Of a DNA stretch of 64,000 nt, positions 1-7,783 are shown in pieces (position 1 is the first letter of the stretch; the number at the start of each line of letters is the position of its first letter). The DNA is taken from contig OZ253440.1 in NCBI GenBank assembly GCA_965261055.1, forward strand, positions 124,001 through 188,000. The letters are read 5' to 3'. The position numbers and the translations under genes are program-made. A model generated the notes under the pieces. That model was not told the DNA's origin. It saw nothing but the letters and a program-made list of their open reading frames with translations, and searched no databases. This stretch comes from G965261055 sp965261055 [NCBI: Fibrobacteria bacterium] (GTDB taxonomy: Bacteria; Fibrobacterota; Fibrobacteria; UBA11236).

Positions 1-841
1 CTGCAGATAAGAAGATAAGTCCAGATATTAATTCATCTCTCCTTAATTTTCCTAGATCTTTTAATAAGTTTTTTATCATATCTTTATTTTTAAAGACAGT
101 AATTTTAGGCATTCTAAAAATTACTTTGGTCATTAGTAACCAACCAGTAAATACAAAGGTAGCTGAAATAGGTAATCCTATCATCATCCATTGAGTAAAC
201 CCTACTTGAGGTAGATTAGGAAATAATTCGTGATATAATTCTACAAATACCATATTAGGTATAGTACCAATCAAAGTGGTCATTCCTCCCATATCCGCAG
301 AGTAAGCTATGCCCAACATTAGTGCCACTGCAAATTTTGATATAAATTTTTTAGATCCTTTCATTTCGCTTATAACAGATAAGCCTATAGGCATCATAAC
401 CATTACTGAGGCAGTATTTGTAATCCACATACTCAATCCAGCAGTAGCCACCATAAAACCAAGTATTAAATGATCTGGTTTACTTCCGATAATATTTACA
501 ATGTGTAGTGCTATACGTTTATGAAGGTTAGAGTTCTGTATCCCTTGAGCTAACATCAATCCTCCTAAGAACAAGAAAATAATTTCTTTACCAAAAAATA
601 AGGCAGTTGCCCTTGTATCTAATATTCCAAAAAATGGAAAAAGGAATATGGGAAATAATGATGTGATGGCAATTGGAACAACTTCAAAAATCCAAAAAAT
701 AGCCATAATAACTACAATCGCAGCCATTATTGGGGCTTTAGGGTTCTCTTGTGAAGGCACCAAATAATAGCATAAAATAGCTAAGAATATGGCTAAAATA
801 GCATATATCCATTTACCTTTTAAAGGTCTGTACTTGTTCAT
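1..841 (-). CDS. SLC13/DASS-family sodium:dicarboxylate or sulfate symporter, C-terminus off the window
   Basis: The reading frame is open from an ATG at 841-839 to the left edge, giving about 280 N-terminal residues (MNKYRPLKGKWIYAILAIFL...). It is a polytopic inner-membrane protein made of long hydrophobic segments. Two family signatures are visible: WITNTASVMVMMPIG, matching the first Ser/Thr-Asn-Thr substrate and sodium loop of the DASS (INDY-type) fold, and GGMTTLIGTIPN, matching the GG-x-TLIGT-PN re-entrant hairpin. Members usually run about 450-600 residues, so roughly half is missing, including the second Asn-Thr loop. Family knowledge predicts sodium-coupled uptake of dicarboxylates or sulfate; the substrate cannot be read from this fragment. 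The next gene, on the same strand, ends at 954, so a shared transcript is possible but not shown. Confidence 0.85.
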   Translation of the reverse strand, partial: MNKYRPLKGKWIYAILAIFLAILCYYLVPSQENPKAPIMAAIVVIMAIFWIFEVVPIAITSLFPIFLFPFFGILDTRATALFFGKEIIFLFLGGLMLAQGIQNSNLHKRIALHIVNIIGSKPDHLILGFMVATAGLSMWITNTASVMVMMPIGLSVISEMKGSKKFISKFAVALMLGIAYSADMGGMTTLIGTIPNMVFVELYHELFPNLPQVGFTQWMMIGLPISATFVFTGWLLMTKVIFRMPKITVFKNKDMIKNLLKDLGKLRRDELISGLIFLSA

Positions 842-953
842 AAGTTTTTATATAAATTAAAACTTTATATCTATATCTAGATAATATCTTTTTAGTATAG
901 TGTCAAAGAGGAGTATTTTATTTATTAGCTTAGTTATTTTAAAAATATTTCAA

Positions 954-1553
954 TTATTCCGATTCCAATCTTTCTCTTAAATTAGTTAATTTTTCCCCAT
1001 GATAGGTGAAATATTCTGCACCTCGTGCGCTTTCCCAATTGTACCCATACTCTCTTAAAAACTTTAAAGCTGCAGCAGAAATTGACATCTCTTCTTCCCC
1101 TATTTTTACTTGATTTTTATTTGACGAAACTACAACTTTTTTATCTGTATTTTTAGTAAAAACTAATTCACTCCCTATTTCTATACCAAAGAGTTTAAAA
1201 TTGAAATTTTGTCTTTTCTCTTTACTTTTCTCTATCTTTAACAAATCATCTTTGTCTTCAATAAAAGAATCCTTTGGGGTTACATCTTCTCCTTCAATAA
1301 GTTCTAATACTTCTTTTACCTTTTCTTGAGATACAGTAAAAAATTCTCGTTTTGGGTTTACTCTATAATCATCAAAAATACTATGGATACGTTTTTCTGC
1401 ATCTGCAATAGTAATTTTTCTTGCATAAAAACACTCAAAAGGAAGAGGGACTCCAGTTGTGTGTAATTGTTTCATTCTTTTTTCTAAGTTATCAGCTCTT
1501 CCAATTTTTATATAATCAGGTATTGATTCATTTGTTAAGATATATATAATCAT
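954..1553 (-). CDS. GIY-YIG-type (T5orf172/MUG113-like) protein with C-terminal RAMA-like domain
   Basis: The 199-residue protein opens with MIIYILTNESIPDYIKIG, the start of a T5orf172-type GIY-YIG fold, followed by N-LEKRMKQLHTTGVPLPFECFYA and an AEKRIHSIFDDYRV...REFF stretch typical of that group. After a charged linker (about residues 90-120) the C-terminal 80 residues, with IGEEEMSISAAALKFLREYGYNWESARGAEYF and a final GEKLTNLRERL, resemble the small RAMA domain found beside restriction and modification proteins. Such proteins are predicted nucleases or DNA-binding proteins, often phage- or defence-associated, and none has a well-defined cellular role. It is not adjacent to the restriction locus at 13.9-18.5 kb. 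The GIY-YIG call is firm; the RAMA call is by eye. Confidence 0.7.
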   Translation of the reverse strand: MIIYILTNESIPDYIKIGRADNLEKRMKQLHTTGVPLPFECFYARKITIADAEKRIHSIFDDYRVNPKREFFTVSQEKVKEVLELIEGEDVTPKDSFIEDKDDLLKIEKSKEKRQNFNFKLFGIEIGSELVFTKNTDKKVVVSSNKNQVKIGEEEMSISAAALKFLREYGYNWESARGAEYFTYHGEKLTNLRERLESE

Positions 1554-1667
1554 TATTATTAAGTATACCTTTTATTAGTTGTTTATAACAAGATATTATA
1601 TAGATTATTTTTTTCTTCATGAAAGTTTACTTTTTCTAACATAGTTAAGTTGTGTAATATTTTGTCC

Positions 1668-2405
1668 TTATACTTTCTGACAAACAACGATAAGAGTACT
1701 AGATAAGCTAGGGAAAAAGGAACTAACCAAAGTATCAAATTGAGAAAAGCCTTTTTTCCTAATATCTGTGGATCCATAAATTTTACTGATTTTCCAAGGG
1801 GATTCTTGAATCATTTGTTTCAAGGATAAGTAAGTGAAAGGGCGTATATGACCAGCAACCTCATTAGAATTAGCTATTAATTTTCCTAAAGGATTACCAT
1901 AATGACTAGAAGTAGCTCCTACTTCTGATCTGATAGGTTGCCAACCAAATAAAAAAAAGAAAAATCGATTTATGTACCAAGCTATATTAGGAGTGGTTAA
2001 CACAAGATATCCGTCTTTCTTTGTGACACGATACATATCTAATAAAAATTGTTCCGTTTTAAAAAGGTGTTCAATGATTTCTCCAGCATACACAATATCA
2101 ACCGAATTTTCCTCAATAGGCCATTGTTGATTTGGGGTAACTAGATGAACTTCGTTACAAACTTTTTTTGCATCTTCAAGTGCTTTTTTAGACACATCTA
2201 TTCCAATTGTGTGTACCCCCCCCCATTTTTTAAGATTAGAACTTATATAGCCACCTTTACATCCAATATCAAGAATGGATTTTTTTGAATTTTGTGCAGA
2301 GTTTTTGACTAGGTTTTTTATGATAGACAATGATTTTTTAATTCGAGGATTAAAATTTTGCTTGTCAAATTGATCATAAAGGTTATTATAAAAAATAGCA
2401 TCCAT
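1668..2405 (-). CDS. Class I SAM-dependent methyltransferase
   Basis: The 245-residue protein shows methyltransferase motif I as ILDIGCKGGYISSNL (about residues 44-58), an acidic strand-2 end in TIGIDVSKKALEDAK, motif post-II as VDIVYAGEIIEHL, and a motif III region LLDMYRVTKKDGYLVLTTPN. The EIIEHL...L-RVTKKDG pattern is typical of the Methyltransf_11/23 group acting on small molecules or glycan/lipid precursors. There is no signal peptide, so it is cytosolic. The C-terminal third includes a hydrophobic IAWYINRFFFFLFG stretch. Glycan and O-antigen loci often carry such enzymes, but no such locus is visible here and the substrate is unknown. The start at 2405 is the only good ATG ahead of motif I. 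Confidence 0.8.
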   Translation of the reverse strand: MDAIFYNNLYDQFDKQNFNPRIKKSLSIIKNLVKNSAQNSKKSILDIGCKGGYISSNLKKWGGVHTIGIDVSKKALEDAKKVCNEVHLVTPNQQWPIEENSVDIVYAGEIIEHLFKTEQFLLDMYRVTKKDGYLVLTTPNIAWYINRFFFFLFGWQPIRSEVGATSSHYGNPLGKLIANSNEVAGHIRPFTYLSLKQMIQESPWKISKIYGSTDIRKKGFSQFDTLVSSFFPSLSSTLIVVCQKV

Positions 2406-2444
2406 AGTAAGAAATATAAAAATATGTATTAGTAAATGAAGGTT

Positions 2445-2960
2445 TTAAGAATTAATCTTTATAGATTCGTTTTCTATAAACCACTTGAGTAAAATGTAGG
2501 CAGATGCTCCAGCTTGAATTAAGCGGTTGTTTAAAGTTCCTTCAATCACCTTTTCAACTGGAAAGGTTTGTGTTTCTAAAACAATGTCTGTATCGGGGTT
2601 AGGAAGTTTGGAATCTATCAAATTTTTAGCAATAAAAAAATGCTGGTTAGTATTGATTGTTCCTGTTGCTTTAATTGTATAGTATTTTTCTAAACTAAGA
2701 GACTTTTTACCAATTTCTTCTTGAAGCTCTCGGTTAGCATTATCTTTAATATTTTGATCAGGTTCTAAAAATCCAGTCACAAATTTCCAACGCACAGAAG
2801 GTGTTTCGTGTACTCTTTTCTCTTTAATTAAGATAATTTCATCTTTTTCATTAAAAGGAATGATTGTGATAGAGTCTTTGATAAAAACTTTTTCGTAAGT
2901 ATGTTCGTTAATAACTTGTTCAAAAAGTTTTAAAATTTTACCATTGTATTTTACTTTCAC
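2445..2960 (-). CDS. Nudix hydrolase with slightly atypical Nudix box
   Basis: The 171-residue Nudix-fold protein has its Nudix box at about residues 63-85: G-x5-Q-x7-R-E-L-Q-E-E-I-G. The catalytic REUXEE core is intact, but the usual Glu six residues after the first Gly is Gln (GFLEPDQ) and the last hydrophobic position is Lys. The region before the box (IIPFNEKDEIILIKEKRV) is the usual strand pair carrying the substrate, and overall layout resembles the ADP-ribose/nucleoside-diphosphate-sugar pyrophosphatase group. It is followed on the same strand by the methyltransferase after 39 bp. The exact substrate is not inferable. The gene is divergent from the ABC transporter at 2995, so the 34-bp gap should hold both sets of start signals. 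Confidence 0.8.
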   Translation of the reverse strand: MKVKYNGKILKLFEQVINEHTYEKVFIKDSITIIPFNEKDEIILIKEKRVHETPSVRWKFVTGFLEPDQNIKDNANRELQEEIGKKSLSLEKYYTIKATGTINTNQHFFIAKNLIDSKLPNPDTDIVLETQTFPVEKVIEGTLNNRLIQAGASAYILLKWFIENESIKINS

Positions 2961-2994
2961 AGTTTGAAAAGTAGAAACTTTAGACTGATTTTTT

Positions 2995-4566
2995 ATGAAA
3001 TACCAACAGACAACACTTTTATTATGGAAATTATTTTGGCGATCATATTCTTGGGTGATTATTGTTTTTTTAGGTTTTTCTTTTATTGCTGGAATATGTG
3101 AAATTAGTTTTGTCTTTTTATTGCGCTCATTTGTCTTAAATGAGGTTGCAAGTCCAGTTTTGGTGATTAGTTTAACACTATCTTTAATGGTATTTAGAAC
3201 AGTTGTTCAAATTTTTAATATTCGTTTCTTATCTAATAAATTACAGAAATGGACTGATGAAATAAAAAATAATCTGTATCAAAATATGTTAAGAAAGGCA
3301 TTCCCTTTAAGTCGTTTGGATGCATCAAAAGAGTGGAAAAGGCTTCATGTACAGTTATTCCCTTTTATGAGAACAGGTTTGTTTTCACTGTTATTTTCTG
3401 TTTCTGCAGGGATTCAAATTTTACTTTGTTTATGCACTATTTTTATTTTTCCTTGGATTTTTGTTTTAAGTCTTTTTGTTTTATTATTCCCTTTGGCTCT
3501 CTTTTCGCGTTGGAGAATTAAAATTTTGAATAAGGCTAGCTCTAAATGGGTTGAGGCTCAAAGTCAAAATGATGGAGAGATAGAAAACCTTTCAAATGCA
3601 TTTGATTTTGTATATGGAAATCAACAGTTAGAAATGGCTCTAGAAAATGTTGTGCATCAAAATACCATTAGAGGGAAGAAAGAAGTGTGTTGGAATATTT
3701 TGCAATGGATTTTTCCTTATATTATGGAATTTCTTTATTTTGTATTGGCTTTGGTTTTGTTTTCTATTATCTTACCATCTTTTAATTTTGTAACTGATTT
3801 ACTCCCTTTCATTATTTTAATGTTACTTTTGTATCGTCCTATTCGTGAATGGTCTAGACTTTATCCTGATATTAGTTTAGGAAATCAAGCTTTTTTAAAT
3901 TGGAATCACTTTGTTAAAAAAATAGAAAATAGCCCTGATTTGAAGCCTAAAGATTTTCACGATTTGCAAACCATAGAATGTTTAAATCTTAATTTCAATT
4001 ATGAAGAAAAAAATGTTTTTTCAAATTTAAATCTAATTTTAGATTTAACTAAAATAACTTTTTTAATCGGTAGCAATGGAATAGGGAAAACAACTTTTTT
4101 AAAATTACTCGCAAGAATAGAGTTTCCAAAATCAGGGACAATCTTACATTCTAAAGATTTTAAGGAAATATCTTACCTTTCGCAGAGACCCGTTTTTAGT
4201 CCTTTTTGGTTAGATCAAACACAATCTCTTAAAAAGGAATATCCAGAAGATTTTAAAGCTTTAGATTTAATTTTAAAAATAAGTCCTTTGTTAAAACGCT
4301 TGAAAAAACCATCACAGGTTGAAGATTTATCTGGAGGAGAGAAACAACGACTTCATTTATTGCAGTGTTTATTGAGGCCTTGTCCTTTTATTTTGATGGA
4401 TGAGCCCACAACTTGGATCTCTTTAGGAACACAAGTTAAATTGATACAGGATTTAATAACTTACTGGAAAAAGCGTTGGGAAAAAGTTAATCAGCCAGCA
4501 GGAATGTTGATTGTTTCGCATGATCAAAATATGGAAGAACTGGCAGAGGTTAAAATTAATTTTTAA
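2995..4566 (+). CDS. ABC transporter, fused membrane and ATPase domains (exporter-type)
   Basis: The 523-residue protein has an N-terminal membrane half (residues 1 to about 300, with hydrophobic segments near 15-45, 50-75, 135-170 and 235-285) and a C-terminal nucleotide-binding half. The ATPase shows Walker A in IGSNGIGKTTFLKLLA, a Q-loop Gln in SYLSQRPVF, the signature DLSGGEKQRL, Walker B PFILMDEPTTW and an H-loop His in IVSHDQ. The D-loop is odd: exporters usually read DEATSALD, whereas this reads DEPTTWISLG. Its place directly upstream of an ICMT-like gene (8 bp) and waaA suggests an envelope role, for instance lipid or LPS precursor export as with MsbA next to waaA elsewhere, but the sequence does not identify the cargo. 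Start chosen at the first ATG of the frame. Confidence 0.8.
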   Translation: MKYQQTTLLLWKLFWRSYSWVIIVFLGFSFIAGICEISFVFLLRSFVLNEVASPVLVISLTLSLMVFRTVVQIFNIRFLSNKLQKWTDEIKNNLYQNMLRKAFPLSRLDASKEWKRLHVQLFPFMRTGLFSLLFSVSAGIQILLCLCTIFIFPWIFVLSLFVLLFPLALFSRWRIKILNKASSKWVEAQSQNDGEIENLSNAFDFVYGNQQLEMALENVVHQNTIRGKKEVCWNILQWIFPYIMEFLYFVLALVLFSIILPSFNFVTDLLPFIILMLLLYRPIREWSRLYPDISLGNQAFLNWNHFVKKIENSPDLKPKDFHDLQTIECLNLNFNYEEKNVFSNLNLILDLTKITFLIGSNGIGKTTFLKLLARIEFPKSGTILHSKDFKEISYLSQRPVFSPFWLDQTQSLKKEYPEDFKALDLILKISPLLKRLKKPSQVEDLSGGEKQRLHLLQCLLRPCPFILMDEPTTWISLGTQVKLIQDLITYWKKRWEKVNQPAGMLIVSHDQNMEELAEVKINF

Positions 4567-4574
4567 GATTAAGT

Positions 4575-5141
4575 ATGAATTTCTCTCTGTCTTCTTTGTT
4601 TTTTTGTTATCGAGGTGCAATTCTAATAATTTATTTTTTAATTGTTTGTTTATTTTGTTATCAATACACAGTCTCATTTTTTTGGTGGGGATCCCCAGTT
4701 ATTATTTTAGGTTTAGCGATTCGTTTAGCTTCTAGTTTTTACATTACAGATACAAATGTAACAGAATTAAGTTCTCCCAAATTAGCAACAGAAGGACTGT
4801 ATGCTTGGATTAGAAATCCATTATACCTTGCAAATATTTTAGTGGGAATTGGATTTTTAATTTGTGTTTCAAAAGAGGATCTATGGTTTTTGATTTTAAT
4901 GAGTTTTATATTGTGCTTGCATCATTTGATTGTCATTAAGATTGAAGAAAATTTTTTGATTCAAAAATGGGGACCGTCCTATTTTAAGTATCAACAAAAA
5001 GTAACAAACAGATTATTCAATTTTAAAAAAGCAAGAATAAGATGGCACTTTCAAGTATCTTTTAAAAAAGCATTTCAATATCAATTTTACAATTTGTTAA
5101 AAACAACTGTGTTGTTTTTTACCCTTGTCTTTTTAGCTTAA
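4575..5141 (+). CDS. Isoprenylcysteine carboxyl methyltransferase (ICMT/PEMT)-like membrane protein
   Basis: The 188-residue protein has three to four membrane segments. The C-terminal half carries the family pattern: EGLYAWIRNPLYLANILVGIG (the G-x-Y-x-x-x-RNPxY motif of ICMT and phospholipid methyltransferases), then an EENFLIQKWGPSYFKYQQKV block with the conserved Glu-Glu and the Y-x-x-Y-x-x-x-V stretch. Bacterial members methylate small or lipid-like substrates and few have known targets. The gene sits 8 bp after the ABC transporter and 14 bp before waaA, so these three are almost certainly co-transcribed, which hints at an envelope lipid substrate. The final 40 residues are basic and end in another hydrophobic stretch. 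Confidence 0.75.
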   Translation: MNFSLSSLFFCYRGAILIIYFLIVCLFCYQYTVSFFWWGSPVIILGLAIRLASSFYITDTNVTELSSPKLATEGLYAWIRNPLYLANILVGIGFLICVSKEDLWFLILMSFILCLHHLIVIKIEENFLIQKWGPSYFKYQQKVTNRLFNFKKARIRWHFQVSFKKAFQYQFYNLLKTTVLFFTLVFLA

Positions 5142-5155
5142 AGTATTGGTTTTAC

Positions 5156-6310
5156 ATGTGGTTTAAATTATACTGTTTTTTAATGTTTAATCTTTACATG
5201 GGATTAAAGATTGTATCTTTTTTTTCATATTTCCAAAAATGGAATTTAAGAGAGCGTTTAAGCATTTCCAAAAACTCTAAGCCTAAAATTTGGATTCATT
5301 GTGCGTCAATAGGGGAGTCGAAAGGTGTGATAGGTTTTATTCTTAAAGAGTTTTTAACTTTGGATAAAAGTTTTTATCTGACCACAACAAGCATGAATGG
5401 TTATATCTTTTTAAAAAAAAATGTATATTCTTTTGAATGGAGTCAAAATATTGTGATAGCAATGGCTCCCTTAGATGTTCCTTTTTTAATACGGAATTTA
5501 ATCCAAAAGCAAAATATTCAAAAATTATATTTGTATGAAATGGAACTTTGGCCATCAATGGTTTACACTGCATCACAACAAAAAATTGAAATAGAGTGGA
5601 TTTCTGTTCGTTTTACGCGTAAAGCAGAACGGAAATATTCGTTGAATTCTAAAAAAATGTCTTGGTTATTGAATCAAATACAAACGATTTCAACCATAAG
5701 TCAAGTTGATCGTACTCGCTTGAAAAAATATACCCAAAGTCCAGTTCAAGTAGGGTTGGATTACAAAGTATTTTTTTATTTGAATCAGTTTAAAGTTAAT
5801 CGTGAGACTTTACCAAAAAAAGACCGTGTTTTGGGCTTTTTATCTCTACATTATCAGGAGTTGGTATTATTTGAAACCCAAATACCTAAATTAAAGGAAT
5901 TGGCTCAACTTATTTTTATCCCTCGTTATTCTAATGAACAAAGCCTTTTTAAAGCTTTCTTATTAAAATACGACATAGAACCCTATCGTTGTAATGATTC
6001 AAAAGAGCATTTTCTAGTCACTGAATTTCCGATGCAAAACGATTTTGTCTCTAGGTGTAGTCATGTTTTTGTCGGAGGTAGTTTAATTGCGAAAGGCGGT
6101 CACAATTTAATAGAACCATTTTTAAAAGGGTGTTTTGTTTTTTTTGGACCATTTATAGAACATCAACAATGGATTAGTGAAGAGCTTTTAAAATTAAAAG
6201 CCACCAAAAAAATAGAAGAGAGTCAAGGATTATTAGATTTTTATAAGTATAAATTATCGTTAGAACCAATTTTGGAATTTAAAGAGAAATACAATAAAGA
6301 GGCTAGTTGA
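5156..6310 (+). CDS. waaA: 3-deoxy-D-manno-octulosonic acid (Kdo) transferase
   Basis: WaaA transfers Kdo from CMP-Kdo to lipid A precursor at the inner membrane, the first committed step of LPS core assembly. This 384-residue protein has an N-terminal membrane anchor (about residues 5-25), the acceptor motif WIHCASIGESKGV with the catalytic-type Glu after SIG, and LYEMELWPSMV with SVRFTRKAERKY, the family's typical W-P and R-x-S loop. The CMP-Kdo side shows HVFVGGSLIAKGGHNLIEPF. It is somewhat shorter than the E. coli enzyme but complete. It is third in a run with the ABC transporter and ICMT-like gene. An ATG-initiated frame begins with MWFKLYCFLMFNLYMG; an internal Met at residue 10 is an alternative start. 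Confidence 0.93.
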   Translation: MWFKLYCFLMFNLYMGLKIVSFFSYFQKWNLRERLSISKNSKPKIWIHCASIGESKGVIGFILKEFLTLDKSFYLTTTSMNGYIFLKKNVYSFEWSQNIVIAMAPLDVPFLIRNLIQKQNIQKLYLYEMELWPSMVYTASQQKIEIEWISVRFTRKAERKYSLNSKKMSWLLNQIQTISTISQVDRTRLKKYTQSPVQVGLDYKVFFYLNQFKVNRETLPKKDRVLGFLSLHYQELVLFETQIPKLKELAQLIFIPRYSNEQSLFKAFLLKYDIEPYRCNDSKEHFLVTEFPMQNDFVSRCSHVFVGGSLIAKGGHNLIEPFLKGCFVFFGPFIEHQQWISEELLKLKATKKIEESQGLLDFYKYKLSLEPILEFKEKYNKEAS

Positions 6311-6372
6311 AAAAACAATTAAAAGGGGAGTATATATTTCTATTTTTTAGTACTAGATAGGGGAGAAAACTT

Positions 6373-6705
6373 ATGTCTGATTATTATAAAAAAGAAGATT
6401 TAAAAAAATTTTCAAATTTAGGGAGAGTGAATAAAGATTTAGCAGATCAATTTTTTGAATATTATGACTCTGTTTTTAAAGCAGGTGCTTTAAGTGAGCG
6501 TGAAAAAGCATTGATTGCATTAGCTGTGTCTCATTCCTTAAAATGTCCTTATTGTATTGAGTCCTATACAAAATCTTGTATGGAAAAAGGTGCAGACGAA
6601 GAGCAAATGAGCGAAGCTGTTCACATTGCAGGAGCAATGGCAGCTGGGGTAACTCTTGTGCATGGTGTTCAGATGCAAAATCACATTGATGATATGAGTT
6701 TGTAA
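6373..6705 (+). CDS. AhpD/carboxymuconolactone-decarboxylase-like protein of the arsenosugar-associated type
   Basis: The 110-residue protein has an AhpD-like core: SEREKALIALAVSHSLKCPYCIESYTKSCMEKGADEEQMSEAVHIAGAMAAGVTLVHGVQM. The CPYC thiol pair followed by a His/Glu helix pattern marks the alkylhydroperoxidase D / CMD fold, and the short length and sequence match the peroxidase-like proteins found beside ArsS. A strong ribosome-binding site (gggg at 6360-6364, about 9 bp from the ATG) precedes it. The downstream gene is arsS, 33 bp away, so they probably form a two-gene operon. A role in redox protection or turnover during organoarsenical synthesis is inferred from association only. Confidence 0.8.
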   Translation: MSDYYKKEDLKKFSNLGRVNKDLADQFFEYYDSVFKAGALSEREKALIALAVSHSLKCPYCIESYTKSCMEKGADEEQMSEAVHIAGAMAAGVTLVHGVQMQNHIDDMSL

Positions 6706-6738
6706 GAAATAGAAGTTTTGATTTTAAAAGGTTAGAAT

Positions 6739-7725
6739 ATGACAAGTAGTGTAACAGAGCAAATAGGAGTTTTAAGTGCATATCCAAGTTCTTTCTGTGA
6801 TGAGGTGGAAATTAAAGGTGGGATATCTCCAGATTCTTTAAAAATTTTTCAAATAAATGTTGGTAAGTTGTGTAACCAAGCTTGTTTACATTGTCATGTT
6901 GAAGCAGGACCAACAAAAACTAAAGAAAATATGACCGAAGAAACACTTGATATGTGTTTAGATGTCATTGCAAAGACTCCTTCAATTGAAACGGTTGATG
7001 TGACAGGTGGAGCTCCTGAAATGAACCCTCATTTTAAAAAAATGGTATTGCGTTGTAAAGAACTGGGTAAAACGGTTATTGATCGTTGCAATTTAACTAT
7101 CTTGGAGGAAGAAGGTTACGAAGATATGTATGGCTTTTTGACCGAGAACAAAGTTGACATTGTTGCTTCTTTACCACATTATGCTCAGTCTAAGACAGAT
7201 AATCAAAGGGGGCGTGGGGTTTTTGATAAATCTATGATTGCTTTAAAAAAATTAAATGCTTTAGGTTATGGGACAGATTTAACTCTTAACTTGGTTTATA
7301 ACCCTACAGGAGTTTTTTTAAGTGGTTCTCAAGAACAATTGGAGCGTGAGTTTAAAGAAAACTTGAAGCGTAATTACGATATTGTTTTTAATCAGCTCTT
7401 TTGTATTAATAATTTACCTATTAATCGTTTCTTAGATAGTTTAGTTCGTAAGAATAAATTTGAAGATTATATGGAAATTTTAGTAAATGCTTATAATCCA
7501 GCAACTGTAAATGGTTTGATGTGTCGACATCAAATTTCCGTAGGTTATGATGGTCGCTTGTTTGATTGTGATTTTAATCAAATGTTAGAAATGGAAATAG
7601 ATGGTATGGGGCATATTAAAGATTTTAATTTAGAGAAATTTTTAAGTCGTAAAATAAAAGTTCTCAATCATTGTTATGGTTGTACGGCGGGTTCTGGTTC
7701 CAGTTGTGGTGGTGCTCTTGAATAA
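6739..7725 (+). CDS. arsS: Arsenosugar biosynthesis-type radical SAM protein ArsS
   Basis: The 328-residue radical SAM enzyme has the cluster motif in VGKLCNQACLHCHVEAGP (Cys-x3-Cys-x2-Cys, about residues 45-52), VDVTGGAPEMNPHF for the GGE-like SAM site, and a Cys-rich C-terminal end (MCRHQISVGYDGRLFDCDFNQM and HCYGCTAGSGSSCGGAL) as in the ArsS family. In that family the enzyme acts on dimethylarsinate after ArsM methylation to give adenosylated arsenosugar precursors; some members are selenoproteins, but all positions here are ordinary Cys and no in-frame TGA is present. No arsM is visible in the window, so function is by family only. It is preceded 33 bp upstream by its AhpD-like partner. 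Confidence 0.85.
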   Translation: MTSSVTEQIGVLSAYPSSFCDEVEIKGGISPDSLKIFQINVGKLCNQACLHCHVEAGPTKTKENMTEETLDMCLDVIAKTPSIETVDVTGGAPEMNPHFKKMVLRCKELGKTVIDRCNLTILEEEGYEDMYGFLTENKVDIVASLPHYAQSKTDNQRGRGVFDKSMIALKKLNALGYGTDLTLNLVYNPTGVFLSGSQEQLEREFKENLKRNYDIVFNQLFCINNLPINRFLDSLVRKNKFEDYMEILVNAYNPATVNGLMCRHQISVGYDGRLFDCDFNQMLEMEIDGMGHIKDFNLEKFLSRKIKVLNHCYGCTAGSGSSCGGALE

Positions 7726-7783
7726 ATTCTTGATTTAAGAAATTAAGAGTTTTAAGTATAAATTTTAACTTTCCTTTATTTTT

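Noticed and set aside
1583-1777. 64-codon frame overlapping the end of the methyltransferase gene
   Set aside because: Its first 110 bp are covered by the well-supported methyltransferase in another frame, and it has no ribosome-binding site or homology I recognise.
7679-7725. Selenocysteine in ArsS
   Set aside because: Some family members are selenoproteins, but no in-frame TGA occurs in this gene; all relevant positions are Cys codons.
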